A stretch of DNA of 60,945 nucleotides, from NCBI GenBank assembly GCA_041263285.1, contig JBFSVS010000005.1:1-60945 (forward strand), in the 5' to 3' direction. The position numbers were made by a program, and so were the translations under genes. This document shows positions 23,501-32,484 of the stretch, one piece after another (positions within the stretch are counted from its first letter, which is position 1; every line of letters begins with the position of its first letter). Origin of the DNA: Acidiparvus fluvialis. Lineage in GTDB: Bacteria > Acidobacteriota > Holophagae > Holophagales > Holophagaceae. The notes beneath the pieces were generated by a model. It was not told where the DNA came from and did not search any database. It saw nothing but the letters and a program-made list of their open reading frames with translations.

Positions 23501-24480
23501 GACATTTCACGCATCTCAAAGACTTAACTCCCGAAGAAATCCAATCCATATTACGTCAAGCCCGAATCTGGAAAACGGTTCCTCCTGATCATATTTTCTT
23601 AAATAAGATTCTGGCTATGGTCTTTTTTAATCCTTCTTTGCGGACCCGCCTAAGTTTTGAAGCTGCCATGCTTCGTCATGGAGGCCATGCCATTGCATTA
23701 GAGGTTGGATCAGGCTCGTGGAATCTGGAAATTGAATCAGGCGCCATTATGAATAGTAATAAACCCGAACATGTTCGAGAAGCCGTGCCTGTGATAAGTC
23801 GATTAGCAGATATTGTTGGAGTTCGGTCTTTCTCTCTAGGCCTATCTCACGAAGAGGATGATCGAGATTCTGTCATTCATGCTTTCAAATCACTTAGTAG
23901 TGTTCCGGTCATCAGCATGGAAAGTGCTCGTGAGCATCCTTGCCAAGGATTAGCAGATATGCTCACCATTCAAGAGCACTTTGAAGAGTTGAGACCCAAA
24001 GTTACTTTGGCGTGGGCTCCTCATATCAAATCTCTACCCAAAGCAGTCCCTCATTCTTTTCTGCTTTCCGCTTCAGCGATGGGCTATGACATCACAGTGG
24101 CTCATCCCCCTGGCTATGAATTGGCAACTTCTGTAATTAAGGAAGCTCAGAACCTATCCCAAAGATCCGGAAGTCGGATTCGATTTAGTCATAATCTTGA
24201 CTCCGCTATTCAAGATACACAGGTCATCTACGCTAAAGCTTGGGGGCCATCCTCTCCGCTGGCCGCTCCCCTGGATACCCTTACATCCTGGATGACGCAT
24301 GAGCGACATCTCAAACTAGCTGATCCGAAATCAATTTTTATTCACTGTCTGCCTGTTAGAAGAAATGTGGAGGTGCACGACTCTATCTTAGACAGTCGCC
24401 AATGCAAAGTGATTGATGAGGCAGAGAATCGATTCCACATCCAGCGGGCCCTAATTCATTTCTTACTATCACATTCTTAA
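23497..24480 (+). CDS. argF': N-acylornithine carbamoyltransferase, predicted N-succinyl-L-ornithine type (ArgF')
   Basis: The 327-residue protein is a transcarbamylase: Ser47-Leu-Arg-Thr-Arg51 binds carbamoyl phosphate, with HPCQ at 147-150 and HCLPVRRN at 283-290. It differs from ordinary ornithine transcarbamylase in having Trp75 (GSW) and the tail VIDEAENRFHIQRA, both typical of the N-acylornithine enzymes first found in Xanthomonas and Bacteroides. The substrate loop reads NKPEH with Pro90. Pro at this place marks the succinylornithine enzyme of B. fragilis, while Glu marks the acetyl enzyme of Xanthomonas. RPKVTLAWAPH and HPPGYEL also resemble the Bacteroides enzyme. It should make N-succinylcitrulline. 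Confidence 0.88.
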   Translation: MRHFTHLKDLTPEEIQSILRQARIWKTVPPDHIFLNKILAMVFFNPSLRTRLSFEAAMLRHGGHAIALEVGSGSWNLEIESGAIMNSNKPEHVREAVPVISRLADIVGVRSFSLGLSHEEDDRDSVIHAFKSLSSVPVISMESAREHPCQGLADMLTIQEHFEELRPKVTLAWAPHIKSLPKAVPHSFLLSASAMGYDITVAHPPGYELATSVIKEAQNLSQRSGSRIRFSHNLDSAIQDTQVIYAKAWGPSSPLAAPLDTLTSWMTHERHLKLADPKSIFIHCLPVRRNVEVHDSILDSRQCKVIDEAENRFHIQRALIHFLLSHS

Positions 24481-24491
24481 AGGCTCAGTTC

Positions 24492-25403
24492 ATGTTCGAT
24501 AAAAATCCGTATCAGTTACTCAAATTTTCAGCCGCATACGGACGTCGGTTTCGGCATAAGATTTTTGTTATTAAACTAAGTGGTGACATCCTAACAGACC
24601 CAAAAACACGGGGTGCGCTCTGCGAGCAGATCGCATTACTTTGGAGTTTTTCTATTCGCATTATTCTGGTCCATGGAGGAGGAGTTGAATTAGATTTAGA
24701 ATGTCAGCGCCTCAATATCCCCATTCATAAAGTGGCAGGTCGTCGAATTACAAGCCCCGAGGTTCTGCAAGCCGCTTTTAAAGTCTTCACCGAGCAAGTC
24801 CAGCCTTTAGTTCTCCAAAATCTTAAGTCGTTAGGCATCACGGCAATCGGCCTCACCGGATTAGATGGGCAAATGATTGAGGCTCATCAACGACCACCCT
24901 TGGCCATCAAAGATGACGGTGATGCCGAGGAGAAGATGGTTGATTTTGGATGGGTTGGGGACGTTGATCGTGTGAACCCAGAAATTCTTTTTCATCTTTT
25001 AGACCAAGATATAATTCCCGTGGTCGCTCCGATTACAGGTAATCGGCATGGTGATATGTTCAATACCAATGCGGATACAATCGCATCCGAAATTGCTTGT
25101 GCGGTTCAAGCAGAGAAACTTTTTTTTCTACTTTCTGTCCCCGGCTTGCTTCGAGATATTCATAATCACTCTTCTTTAATTTCTCAAATTACTTTTCATG
25201 AATTAGATAACCTCGAGGTAGACGGGGTTATCTCAGGAGGAATGCGCCCCAAAATTCAAGCTATTAAACGCGCTTTAGGTTTGGGTGTCAGCGCAATTCA
25301 TTTGGTTTCAGGCGTACTTCCTGATGCTTTATTGACTGAAGTCTTCACAAATGAAGGCAGCGGGACGATGATACTAGGTCCCGTGAGTCAAGGGGCATCA
25401 TGA
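24492..25403 (+). CDS. argB: N-acylglutamate kinase
   Basis: The 303-residue amino-acid kinase has VIKLSGDILTDP, LVHGGGVELD, a GLTGLDG region and NTNADTIASEIA, as in ArgB. It phosphorylates N-acetyl- or N-succinylglutamate with ATP. It is somewhat divergent (VELD in place of the usual PxI after HGGG). It has no C-terminal acetyltransferase domain, unlike the fused NAG synthase-kinase of Xanthomonas, so it cannot supply the first step. It starts 11 bases after argF' and overlaps the next gene by four bases. Confidence 0.9.
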   Translation: MFDKNPYQLLKFSAAYGRRFRHKIFVIKLSGDILTDPKTRGALCEQIALLWSFSIRIILVHGGGVELDLECQRLNIPIHKVAGRRITSPEVLQAAFKVFTEQVQPLVLQNLKSLGITAIGLTGLDGQMIEAHQRPPLAIKDDGDAEEKMVDFGWVGDVDRVNPEILFHLLDQDIIPVVAPITGNRHGDMFNTNADTIASEIACAVQAEKLFFLLSVPGLLRDIHNHSSLISQITFHELDNLEVDGVISGGMRPKIQAIKRALGLGVSAIHLVSGVLPDALLTEVFTNEGSGTMILGPVSQGAS

Positions 25404-26482
25404 TGAGTCTCTATCCTGGAATTTCTTCCGCAGAGTTTCTTAAGGCCATTGTTGGAACTCCCAGTCTTTCTGGACAAGAGAAGTCCTTGGCCGATGCCCT
25501 GGAAGCTTTTTTAAGTATTCAAGGATTTAGTCCTCAGCGCGCAGGTAACAATATTTGGTTCACCCTGGGATCTGTTTCCGGACCTACACTGTTGCTTAAT
25601 TCGCATATCGATACCGTTCCTCCCAATGCTAATTGGGTTTCAGACCCCTTTAAGCCAGAGTGGAGAGAATCCCGATTAACAGGTCTAGGCGCTAACGATG
25701 CCAAGGGAGCTGTTACCGCCATTATCTTTGCTGCCCTACGTCTCAAGCAGGACCATTTTCAATCAGGAAGAGTTTTAGTAGCTTTATCCTGCGAGGAAGA
25801 GACGGGAGGCCAAGGACTGGGAACGATCATCTCTCAATTAGGTCCCCTCGAGGCAGCTGTAGTCGGAGAACCAACCGGTCTTCGCGTAGTCTCATCGCAG
25901 CGTGGACTTTTGATTCTTAAATGTACGGCTCGAGGCATGAGCGGACACGTTGCAAACGCTCAAATGTTAGGCACGGAAAACGCCATCGCCAAAGCCTCTC
26001 GGGATATTGTAAAAATTGAGCAGTTGGTTCTCCCTTCTCACCCTACCTTGGGAATGATGAAAGCACATGTAACCCAAATCCAAGGTGGGCTCAAGCGAAA
26101 TCAGATTCCTGATCATTGTGAATTCTATTTGGATATTCGTACCAACCCAGAATCTGATCACGTGGCCTTGACTCACCTAATTCAAAGTCACCTTGAAAGC
26201 GAAGTTACAATCCATTCAGATCGATATCTGCCTAAGTGGACTAATCCCCAACATCCTATCGTCATGGCGGCCCTCAAAGCAGCCAAGAAAGAGGCTCCCA
26301 CTAGTTCGGCAACCACCTCTGATTGGGCATTTTTAAAAGATATTCCTGCAGTCAAGGTAGGACCCGGTGACACCTTTAGAAGTCATCGGCCGGATGAATA
26401 CCTTTTACTTAGTGAACTGGAAGAAGGAATTTGTTTCTACCGAGATACCGTTCTTCATTTCTTCGAAAAGGCATCCGTATGA
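25400..26482 (+). CDS. argE': M20-family N-acyl-citrulline (or ornithine) deacylase
   Basis: The 360-residue zinc peptidase-like enzyme has NSHIDTVPP (first zinc His and its Asp), GLGANDAKGAV (bridging Asp), CEEETGGQG (catalytic and metal Glu) and VGEPTG. The inserted dimer domain carries GMSGHVANA. It belongs with ArgE/LysK/DapE deacylases. Because the operon uses an N-acylornithine transcarbamylase, its most likely substrate is N-succinyl- or N-acetylcitrulline, giving free citrulline for argG. It overlaps argB and argH by four bases each. Confidence 0.85.
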   Translation: MMSLYPGISSAEFLKAIVGTPSLSGQEKSLADALEAFLSIQGFSPQRAGNNIWFTLGSVSGPTLLLNSHIDTVPPNANWVSDPFKPEWRESRLTGLGANDAKGAVTAIIFAALRLKQDHFQSGRVLVALSCEEETGGQGLGTIISQLGPLEAAVVGEPTGLRVVSSQRGLLILKCTARGMSGHVANAQMLGTENAIAKASRDIVKIEQLVLPSHPTLGMMKAHVTQIQGGLKRNQIPDHCEFYLDIRTNPESDHVALTHLIQSHLESEVTIHSDRYLPKWTNPQHPIVMAALKAAKKEAPTSSATTSDWAFLKDIPAVKVGPGDTFRSHRPDEYLLLSELEEGICFYRDTVLHFFEKASV

Positions 26483-27834
26483 CACCTCAACCCTTATGGT
26501 CCAAGAAAGGTCTTTTAACGAATGAACAAATTTCGAATTTTACAGTTGGTGAAGATCCACTCATTGATCCTAATTTTTTATCCTTTGATTGTTGGGGAAC
26601 CATGGCGCATGTTCGTCAACTTCATCATCTTGGGCACTTAAATCAGCAAGAAACCCGTGAGATTCTGACATTATTGGGGGAATTCGTTAATCAATTCGCA
26701 GTTCATCTCCCAGATCTAAAGGGTTATGAAGATGGGCATTCCTTTCTTGAAATTCAATTGACGGAAAAACTAGGAGAGACGGGTAAAAAGATACACTTAG
26801 GACGATCCCGTAATGATCAGGTTTTATTGGCTGAGCGATTATGGATGCGCCATTCGCTTCTCGAACTTCATCACGATCTTTATGTGTTAGTCCAACAATT
26901 ATCTTCCCTCTCAGATCGCTATGCATCAGCACTGATGCCGGGGTACACCCATCAAAGAAAGGCGATGCCCACCACCTTTGGTTTTTGGGTAGCCTCCTAC
27001 GCAGAAGGCCTCACTGAGGTGCTGTCTATGGGTAAAGATTTATATCGTCAACTTAATCGCTCACCCCTCGGTGCTGCAGCAGGGTTTGGTAGCCCGATCC
27101 CCCTCGATCGACCTTTTGTAGCAGAATTATTAGGTTTTGATGAGGTCCAGCGGAATCCTTTGAATGTGATGTCAAGCCGAGGTCGCTGCCAACTGGATTT
27201 CTTACATTGGATCAACCAGATGACCCATATTCTTGAGAAACTTTTTATTGATTTGTCTATTTTTTCACAAGAAGAGTATCAATTTGTTTCGCTACCTGAC
27301 GCTTTTACGACCGGCAGCAGCATCATGCCACAAAAAAGAAACCCGGATGTTTTAGAATTGGCTTGTGGGCGTTGTTCTGAGATTCGAGGCCTCCGAATAA
27401 CCCTAGAGAACATCTCGACTGGTCTCTCCTCAAGTTATCATCGCCATAGTCAGCTACAGAAATTTTATTTAGTTCGTTCTTTTGGATTAGCTCAAGCCAT
27501 CGTTCAGATTACTCCCGAACTTATAAAACATTTACAAGTTCACGACGTTCGAATGAAAAACGCTTGTAGCCCGGATCTTTTTGCAACCCATGAGACCTAT
27601 CAATTAGTTCAAAAGGGTCTGCCCTTTAGGGAGGCCTATCAACAGGTTGGTGACCAAGTTTTAAACGGGACCTTTAAGGCACAAGCACCAGAGAAGTATC
27701 TTCACCAGATTCATCTTGACTTCAGTCATGAGCGTCAGCTTTGCAATCAACAGTTAGACACCTTACATTCCTGGAACAATGGGACCCGGCATCATCTCGA
27801 AATCCTCTTCACTCAACTCTTGGAGTGCGTATGA
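26479..27834 (+). CDS. argH: Argininosuccinate lyase
   Basis: From the ATG at 26479, which overlaps the previous stop, the protein is 451 residues. It has the fumarase/aspartase-superfamily signature GSSIMPQKRNPDVLE with the catalytic Ser loop, and IHLGRSRNDQV and PGYTHQRKAMP. It splits argininosuccinate into arginine and fumarate, the last step. An in-frame start at 26431 lies inside argE' and is rejected. Its stop overlaps the argG start (ATGA). Confidence 0.94.
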   Translation: MTPQPLWSKKGLLTNEQISNFTVGEDPLIDPNFLSFDCWGTMAHVRQLHHLGHLNQQETREILTLLGEFVNQFAVHLPDLKGYEDGHSFLEIQLTEKLGETGKKIHLGRSRNDQVLLAERLWMRHSLLELHHDLYVLVQQLSSLSDRYASALMPGYTHQRKAMPTTFGFWVASYAEGLTEVLSMGKDLYRQLNRSPLGAAAGFGSPIPLDRPFVAELLGFDEVQRNPLNVMSSRGRCQLDFLHWINQMTHILEKLFIDLSIFSQEEYQFVSLPDAFTTGSSIMPQKRNPDVLELACGRCSEIRGLRITLENISTGLSSSYHRHSQLQKFYLVRSFGLAQAIVQITPELIKHLQVHDVRMKNACSPDLFATHETYQLVQKGLPFREAYQQVGDQVLNGTFKAQAPEKYLHQIHLDFSHERQLCNQQLDTLHSWNNGTRHHLEILFTQLLECV

Positions 27835-29039
27835 GCTCACCTAAGGTACTGCTGGCATTCTCGGGCGGACTAGACACGACTTTTTGCTTGGTTTATCTCA
27901 AAGAGCAAGGTTACGAAGTTCATACTGCAACGGTCGATACAGGGGGATTTTCTCCGGAAGAAATTGAACGTATTCAAAATCTATCTCATTCTCTAGGTGC
28001 CAAGTCTCACACGCTTATCAATGCTCAAAATGATCTCTTTGAGCATTATTTAAAATTTCTTATTTTCGGAAATGTACTTCGCGGCCAGGTGTATCCCCTC
28101 TCTGTTTCAGCTGAGCGCGTATGTCAGGCTCGCAGTCTGGTCACTTTTGCCAAGAAACTTGGAGTGGGCGCTCTCGCGCATGGGTCAACGGGATCGGGCA
28201 ACGATCAAGTTCGCTTTGATGTAGCATTCAGAACCCTGTATCCGGAAGCCACTATCCATACCCCCATCAGAGAGCTCTCTCTATCTCGACAAGAAGAGAT
28301 TTCATACCTGGCTCAGCATGGCGTCAATATTCCAGCTAAAACAGGAACTTATTCTATTAATGAAGGTATGTGGGGAATCAGTATTGGAGGTAAAGAAACC
28401 TTATCGTCGTGGGATTTTCTTCCAGAAAGTGCTTTTCCCAAAGGGGCTATTTCGAGACAACAACCCGCACAAGAACTACATATCACTTTTGAGAAAGGTG
28501 TGCCCACCCAAGTGAATCATCAAGCAATGAATCCTGTTCAATTGATAAAGACCTTGAATAGTTTAGGATCCTCTTTGGGACTCGGGCGCGGTACTCATCT
28601 AGGAGAAACCATATTAGGTATTAAGGGGCGGATTAGTTTTGAAGCACCGGCTGCCTATCTTTTGATTACGGCCCATCGTGAACTTGAAAAACTCGTCTTG
28701 AGTGGAAAGCAACTTTTCTGGAAAGAGACTTTGGGAAATCTTTATGGCTCACTTCTCCACGAGGGATATTTTTTAGATCCACTCAGCCGCGATCTTGAAT
28801 CTTTTTTAGGCCATAGCCAAGAGCGTGTTACGGGAGAAGTACGTTTAAAAATTGAGCCATTGGCTTTTTCAGTTTTAGGCTGTCGGTCGCCTTTTTCACT
28901 GATGAATTCTCAGTTGGCCCAGTACGGAGAGAGTAACGCACTTTGGTCACATACGGATGCTTTAGGATTTACTAAAATCTTTGGGGTTTCTCAGCAACTT
29001 CATCATCATGTAGAAACTCGACATAATCAGGAGTCTTAA
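27831..29039 (+). CDS. argG: Argininosuccinate synthase
   Basis: Starting at the ATG at 27831, the 402-residue protein has the PP-loop LLAFSGGLDTTFCLVYL, GSTGSGNDQVRFDVAF and SINEGMWGISIGG. The AFSGGLDT..FC form resembles the synthases that accompany N-acylornithine transcarbamylases in Xanthomonas rather than the AYSGGLDTS form. It joins citrulline and aspartate with ATP. Start and stop both overlap neighbours, by four bases with argH and one base with the next gene. Confidence 0.93.
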   Translation: MSSPKVLLAFSGGLDTTFCLVYLKEQGYEVHTATVDTGGFSPEEIERIQNLSHSLGAKSHTLINAQNDLFEHYLKFLIFGNVLRGQVYPLSVSAERVCQARSLVTFAKKLGVGALAHGSTGSGNDQVRFDVAFRTLYPEATIHTPIRELSLSRQEEISYLAQHGVNIPAKTGTYSINEGMWGISIGGKETLSSWDFLPESAFPKGAISRQQPAQELHITFEKGVPTQVNHQAMNPVQLIKTLNSLGSSLGLGRGTHLGETILGIKGRISFEAPAAYLLITAHRELEKLVLSGKQLFWKETLGNLYGSLLHEGYFLDPLSRDLESFLGHSQERVTGEVRLKIEPLAFSVLGCRSPFSLMNSQLAQYGESNALWSHTDALGFTKIFGVSQQLHHHVETRHNQES

Positions 29040-30091
29040 TGAGAATTCACGTTGATAAAATTGGCTCGGTCACACGCAATTTGAAACTTAGTCGATCACT
29101 AACGCTTTCGGATCAGTTTTATATAGAACCGGGTTCGGTCATAGCTTGCCGTATACATGGGGAGAAATCCACATACAATCAACTCGAAGATCCCCATGGA
29201 CGACTGGTTACCCTTCATCAAGGTGATCTCGTCGTAGGCGCCTTAGGCCATCGCAATGCGCTCCATGGTTATGAAGGAGTAATGCCTACACAGTTGAGGG
29301 TCGGAGATACCCTTCATATGTTGAATATGGGGGGCGTCATGGGACTTTGCCAATCGTATAACCCAGATGTTGGGGCTCCGTTTCGACTGGAGGTACTTGG
29401 GCAAGTAATGCAATTCCCAGAATTTCAATCCCGCATAGGACAACCTGCCCACATTTCAATGGGCGCACTCCCACTGAGGGATCCATCGGTGCGATGTCCG
29501 GTGGTCTATATTGCTGGAACGTGTATGAATGCAGGAAAAACTGCCGCTTGCTGTGCTGTGATTCGGAATTTTTCACAACGGGGGCTTAGAATTGGTGGAG
29601 TTAAACTCACCGGCGTTTCACTTCAGCGAGATATCCTGAGCATGCGGGACTATGGGGCATCTGAAATTTTAGACTTTACTGACGCGGGCATTGTATGTAC
29701 TTCAAAAGATACTGCGGCTGCAACGGCAAAAACCTTATTAACGGCAATGTCTGAAATGGATGTTGATCTCATCGTAGCAGAAACTGGCGATGGCATTTTG
29801 GGTGAGTACGGAGTTCAGTCAATTCTCAGCGATCCCGATCTTAATAGATTAAGTTCGGCTTTTATTCTTTGCGCTAACGACCCCGTTGGCGCCTTGGGAG
29901 GTATCGATACTCTCCAAAAACAGTTTGGAATTAAGGTCGATATCGTAGCCGGTCCGGTCACGGATAACCGAGTTGGGGAGCGATTTGTCGAATCGCTTCA
30001 AATACCGGCTCGAAATGCAAGAAGTAATCCCAAAGCCCTTGGCGATCTTGTATTTAATATTTGCTATCCAACTGCTCAGGTAGCTTCATGA
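29039..30091 (+). CDS. DUF1611-like P-loop protein inside the arginine operon; candidate L-glutamate N-acyltransferase
   Basis: The 350-residue protein has two parts. Residues 1-150 look like a beta-rich domain with GDLVVGALGHRNALHGYEG. Residues 150-350 are a P-loop domain with GTCMNAGKT (160-168), KLTG (189-192), DFTDAG (212-217) and LIVAETGDGILGEYG (244-258). This motif set resembles DUF1611-family proteins, one of which, DgcN, N-acetylates D-glutamate with acetyl-CoA. The gene is translationally coupled on both sides (TAATG with argG, ATGA with argC) in an operon that has no argA, argJ or GNAT gene. I infer it may acylate L-glutamate. The family match is from memory of motifs and the function is a hypothesis. 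Confidence 0.6.
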   Translation: MRIHVDKIGSVTRNLKLSRSLTLSDQFYIEPGSVIACRIHGEKSTYNQLEDPHGRLVTLHQGDLVVGALGHRNALHGYEGVMPTQLRVGDTLHMLNMGGVMGLCQSYNPDVGAPFRLEVLGQVMQFPEFQSRIGQPAHISMGALPLRDPSVRCPVVYIAGTCMNAGKTAACCAVIRNFSQRGLRIGGVKLTGVSLQRDILSMRDYGASEILDFTDAGIVCTSKDTAAATAKTLLTAMSEMDVDLIVAETGDGILGEYGVQSILSDPDLNRLSSAFILCANDPVGALGGIDTLQKQFGIKVDIVAGPVTDNRVGERFVESLQIPARNARSNPKALGDLVFNICYPTAQVAS

Positions 30092-31077
30092 AGTCAATCA
30101 TCCTTGGGGCTTCGGGTTACGGTGGGGGAGAACTCTTTCGTTGGCTCTCTCAACATCCCACCATTGAATCTATCGAAGGTACGTCACGGACGAATGCAGG
30201 AAAACCTGTCTCATCCATTCACCCGAATCTCTTAGGAATTGTGGATCAATTATTTTTAGAAACCATAGATTGGGCTCAATATAAAAACGAGAAAGCATTA
30301 GTAGTCTTTGCCAGTATGCCCCATGGTGAATTTAAAGGCCAGTATCCTTCGCTTGAAGATGAATGGAAAAGGCTTGGGCTATCAGAACGTATTCTTTTAA
30401 TCGATTTATCACATGACTTTAGAATTCATCCAGGTTTCGTATATGGGCTTTCGGAAATTAATGCGGATCAGATTAGGGGATCTCGTAGAATTTCTAACCC
30501 CGGTTGCTTTGCAACTGCTCTCCAATTAGGAATGCTACCGCTGGCTCCGTATAGTCCTGATCAAATTTTTGTGAGCGCGGTAACAGGATCGAGTGGATCC
30601 GGCGCCTCTGCAAGTTCAACAACCCACCATCCCACACGATCGAATGATTTTAGAGCTTATAAAATGCTCTCCCATCAACATGAGGAAGAAGTACTTCACA
30701 GTTGTGCTCAGAAAGGATGGAAGCCTAGGCTCTCTTTTGTTCCTCATTCCTCGTCTTTGGTCCGAGGTATTTTTGCCACTATTCAGCTTACTCAGAACGA
30801 CTCTATGAAAGATCAAGACATTCCAGGGATCTTTAGGGATTTTTATAAAGATAAATTTTTTATACGCTATGTTGAGGGAACGCCCCGTATTCTCAGCACC
30901 GTGGGTTCAAATTTTGTAGACCTTAGCGTCATTACTCAAAACGATAAGGTGTTGATTATGGTCGCTCTTGATAATCTAGGTAAAGGCATGGCCGCCCAAG
31001 CTATTCAGAATATGAATCTTGCCTTGGGATTGCCTGAGTGGACAGGCCTTCGTCAAGCCGGGCCCTACCCTCTTTGA
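30088..31077 (+). CDS. argC: N-acyl-gamma-glutamyl-phosphate reductase
   Basis: From the ATG at 30088 (ATGA overlap with the previous gene) the protein is 329 residues. It has the NADP-binding start MKSIILGASGYGGGEL, the catalytic Cys140 in RRISNPGCFATAL, and FVPHSSSLVRGIFATI. It reduces N-acylglutamyl phosphate to the semialdehyde used by argD. An in-frame start nine codons upstream is rejected because it lies deep in the preceding gene. Confidence 0.94.
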   Translation: MKSIILGASGYGGGELFRWLSQHPTIESIEGTSRTNAGKPVSSIHPNLLGIVDQLFLETIDWAQYKNEKALVVFASMPHGEFKGQYPSLEDEWKRLGLSERILLIDLSHDFRIHPGFVYGLSEINADQIRGSRRISNPGCFATALQLGMLPLAPYSPDQIFVSAVTGSSGSGASASSTTHHPTRSNDFRAYKMLSHQHEEEVLHSCAQKGWKPRLSFVPHSSSLVRGIFATIQLTQNDSMKDQDIPGIFRDFYKDKFFIRYVEGTPRILSTVGSNFVDLSVITQNDKVLIMVALDNLGKGMAAQAIQNMNLALGLPEWTGLRQAGPYPL

Positions 31078-31097
31078 TTACTCTATTGGGAGACAGC

Positions 31098-32465
31098 ATG
31101 AATGAGCAATTACTAACGCGACAAAGTCTTAAGGCTTTTGCAGAATCTCAACGAACTACTTTTGAAAAAGAGCTTAAGACCTTGGTAGAAATCCCAAGCA
31201 TCAGCGCGGACCCCACCAAAGATCAAGATATTCAGCGCTGCGCTCAGGCCGCCAAGAGTCTCTTTGAGCGATACGGGGGACATGCAGAAATATTAGATAC
31301 TCCCGGTAACCCTCTTATCCACGGTTGGTTCAGTAAGGACTTTGATAAAACGATAACGGTTTATAACCATATGGATGTGCAACCTGCAAACGAGCCCGAG
31401 TGGACTGCCGAGCCTTTTGAATTCACCATCGAAGGAGATACATACCGAGGTCGCGGGAGCACGGATGATAAAGGCCCTGCCCTAAGTGCTTTTTTTGGTG
31501 CGGTTGCGGCACATCGTGCTGGTGTTCCCATTAATATGCATTTCTTATGGGAACTCGAGGAAGAAATTGGGTCCCCTAACTTTGAGAAAGGCTTGAAAAA
31601 ACATAAGGACAAATTAAAAACAGATGCCATCGTAGTCAGCGATACGGTTTGGATTACCCGAGGTAAGCCAAGCACACCGGCTGGATTGCGGGGCCTAAAA
31701 GGTTTTCGATTAACTTTAGAAACGGCGGATCATGATCTTCACAGCGGCGTAGTAGGAGGGGCGGCTCGCAACCCTATCAGTGAATTAATTACCCTAGTAG
31801 GACAAATGGTGGACGGGAACACGGGTCGCGTTTTGATCCCCGGATTCTATGATGAGGTGATTCCCCCTTCCGCTGAAGAGTTGGAGGGGTGGCGAGTAAG
31901 TGGATTCACCACTGAAACTTTTATGAAAGACCATCAACTCAAAGGAATTCGAACCCAAAATCCAGTTGAGATTTTAACTTCGGTTTGGGGAATGCCGACC
32001 ATGGAGGTTCATGGTGTAGTTGGAGGTTACACGGGGCCGGGCATTAAGAGTTCGGTAGCACCGAGAGCTGAAATTAAACTTTCCTGTCGTTTGGTGCCTG
32101 CGATGGATGAGTCAACCACCATGGCCCGTATTCATGCATTTGTAAAATCAAAAAACCCTGACGTCGTCATTCACGAGGAACACGGACTTGCTCCTTTCAA
32201 AGGACATGTCGCGGGTCCTTATGCCCAAGCGATTCGAGAAGCCTATCAGTTTGCCTTTGGTGAAACCTGTGTTTTCACTCGAGAGGGTGGAAGTATTGGT
32301 GCCGTGAAAACCATGGAAGACGTTCTAGGGTCAGAGGTTTATTTCCTTGGACTTTCTCTTCCAAGCCACGGTTACCATGCCCCCAACGAAAATTATGATT
32401 GGGAGCAGGCAGGTGGTGGCATGGCTGCCTTTGCGCATTACTTCGAAACCGTTTCTAAAATGTAG
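31098..32465 (+). CDS. M20-family metallopeptidase (dipeptidase type)
   Basis: The ATG at 31098 follows GGGAGACAGC and gives 455 residues. Metal-site motifs are YNHMDVQPA, GRGSTDDKGPA and WELEEEIGSPN, with DLHSGVVGG in the lid domain. This is the CNDP/PepV-like dipeptidase branch rather than the ArgE branch. It probably cleaves dipeptides in the cytoplasm. It follows argC by 20 bases and could be read from the arginine promoter. Whether it has a part in arginine metabolism is unknown. Confidence 0.85.
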   Translation: MNEQLLTRQSLKAFAESQRTTFEKELKTLVEIPSISADPTKDQDIQRCAQAAKSLFERYGGHAEILDTPGNPLIHGWFSKDFDKTITVYNHMDVQPANEPEWTAEPFEFTIEGDTYRGRGSTDDKGPALSAFFGAVAAHRAGVPINMHFLWELEEEIGSPNFEKGLKKHKDKLKTDAIVVSDTVWITRGKPSTPAGLRGLKGFRLTLETADHDLHSGVVGGAARNPISELITLVGQMVDGNTGRVLIPGFYDEVIPPSAEELEGWRVSGFTTETFMKDHQLKGIRTQNPVEILTSVWGMPTMEVHGVVGGYTGPGIKSSVAPRAEIKLSCRLVPAMDESTTMARIHAFVKSKNPDVVIHEEHGLAPFKGHVAGPYAQAIREAYQFAFGETCVFTREGGSIGAVKTMEDVLGSEVYFLGLSLPSHGYHAPNENYDWEQAGGGMAAFAHYFETVSKM

Positions 32466-32484
32466 ATTCTCATAGGACTTGTGC

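Noticed and set aside
23497..24480. Calling the transcarbamylase an ordinary ornithine carbamoyltransferase (argF) or aspartate carbamoyltransferase (pyrB)
   Set aside because: Trp75, Pro90 and the C-terminal IDEAENR segment fit N-acylornithine enzymes, and the ornithine SMG loop is not seen.
31098..32465. The second M20 gene as argE
   Set aside because: Its motifs and length fit the dipeptidase (CNDP/PepV) branch; the argE-like enzyme is at 25400-26482.
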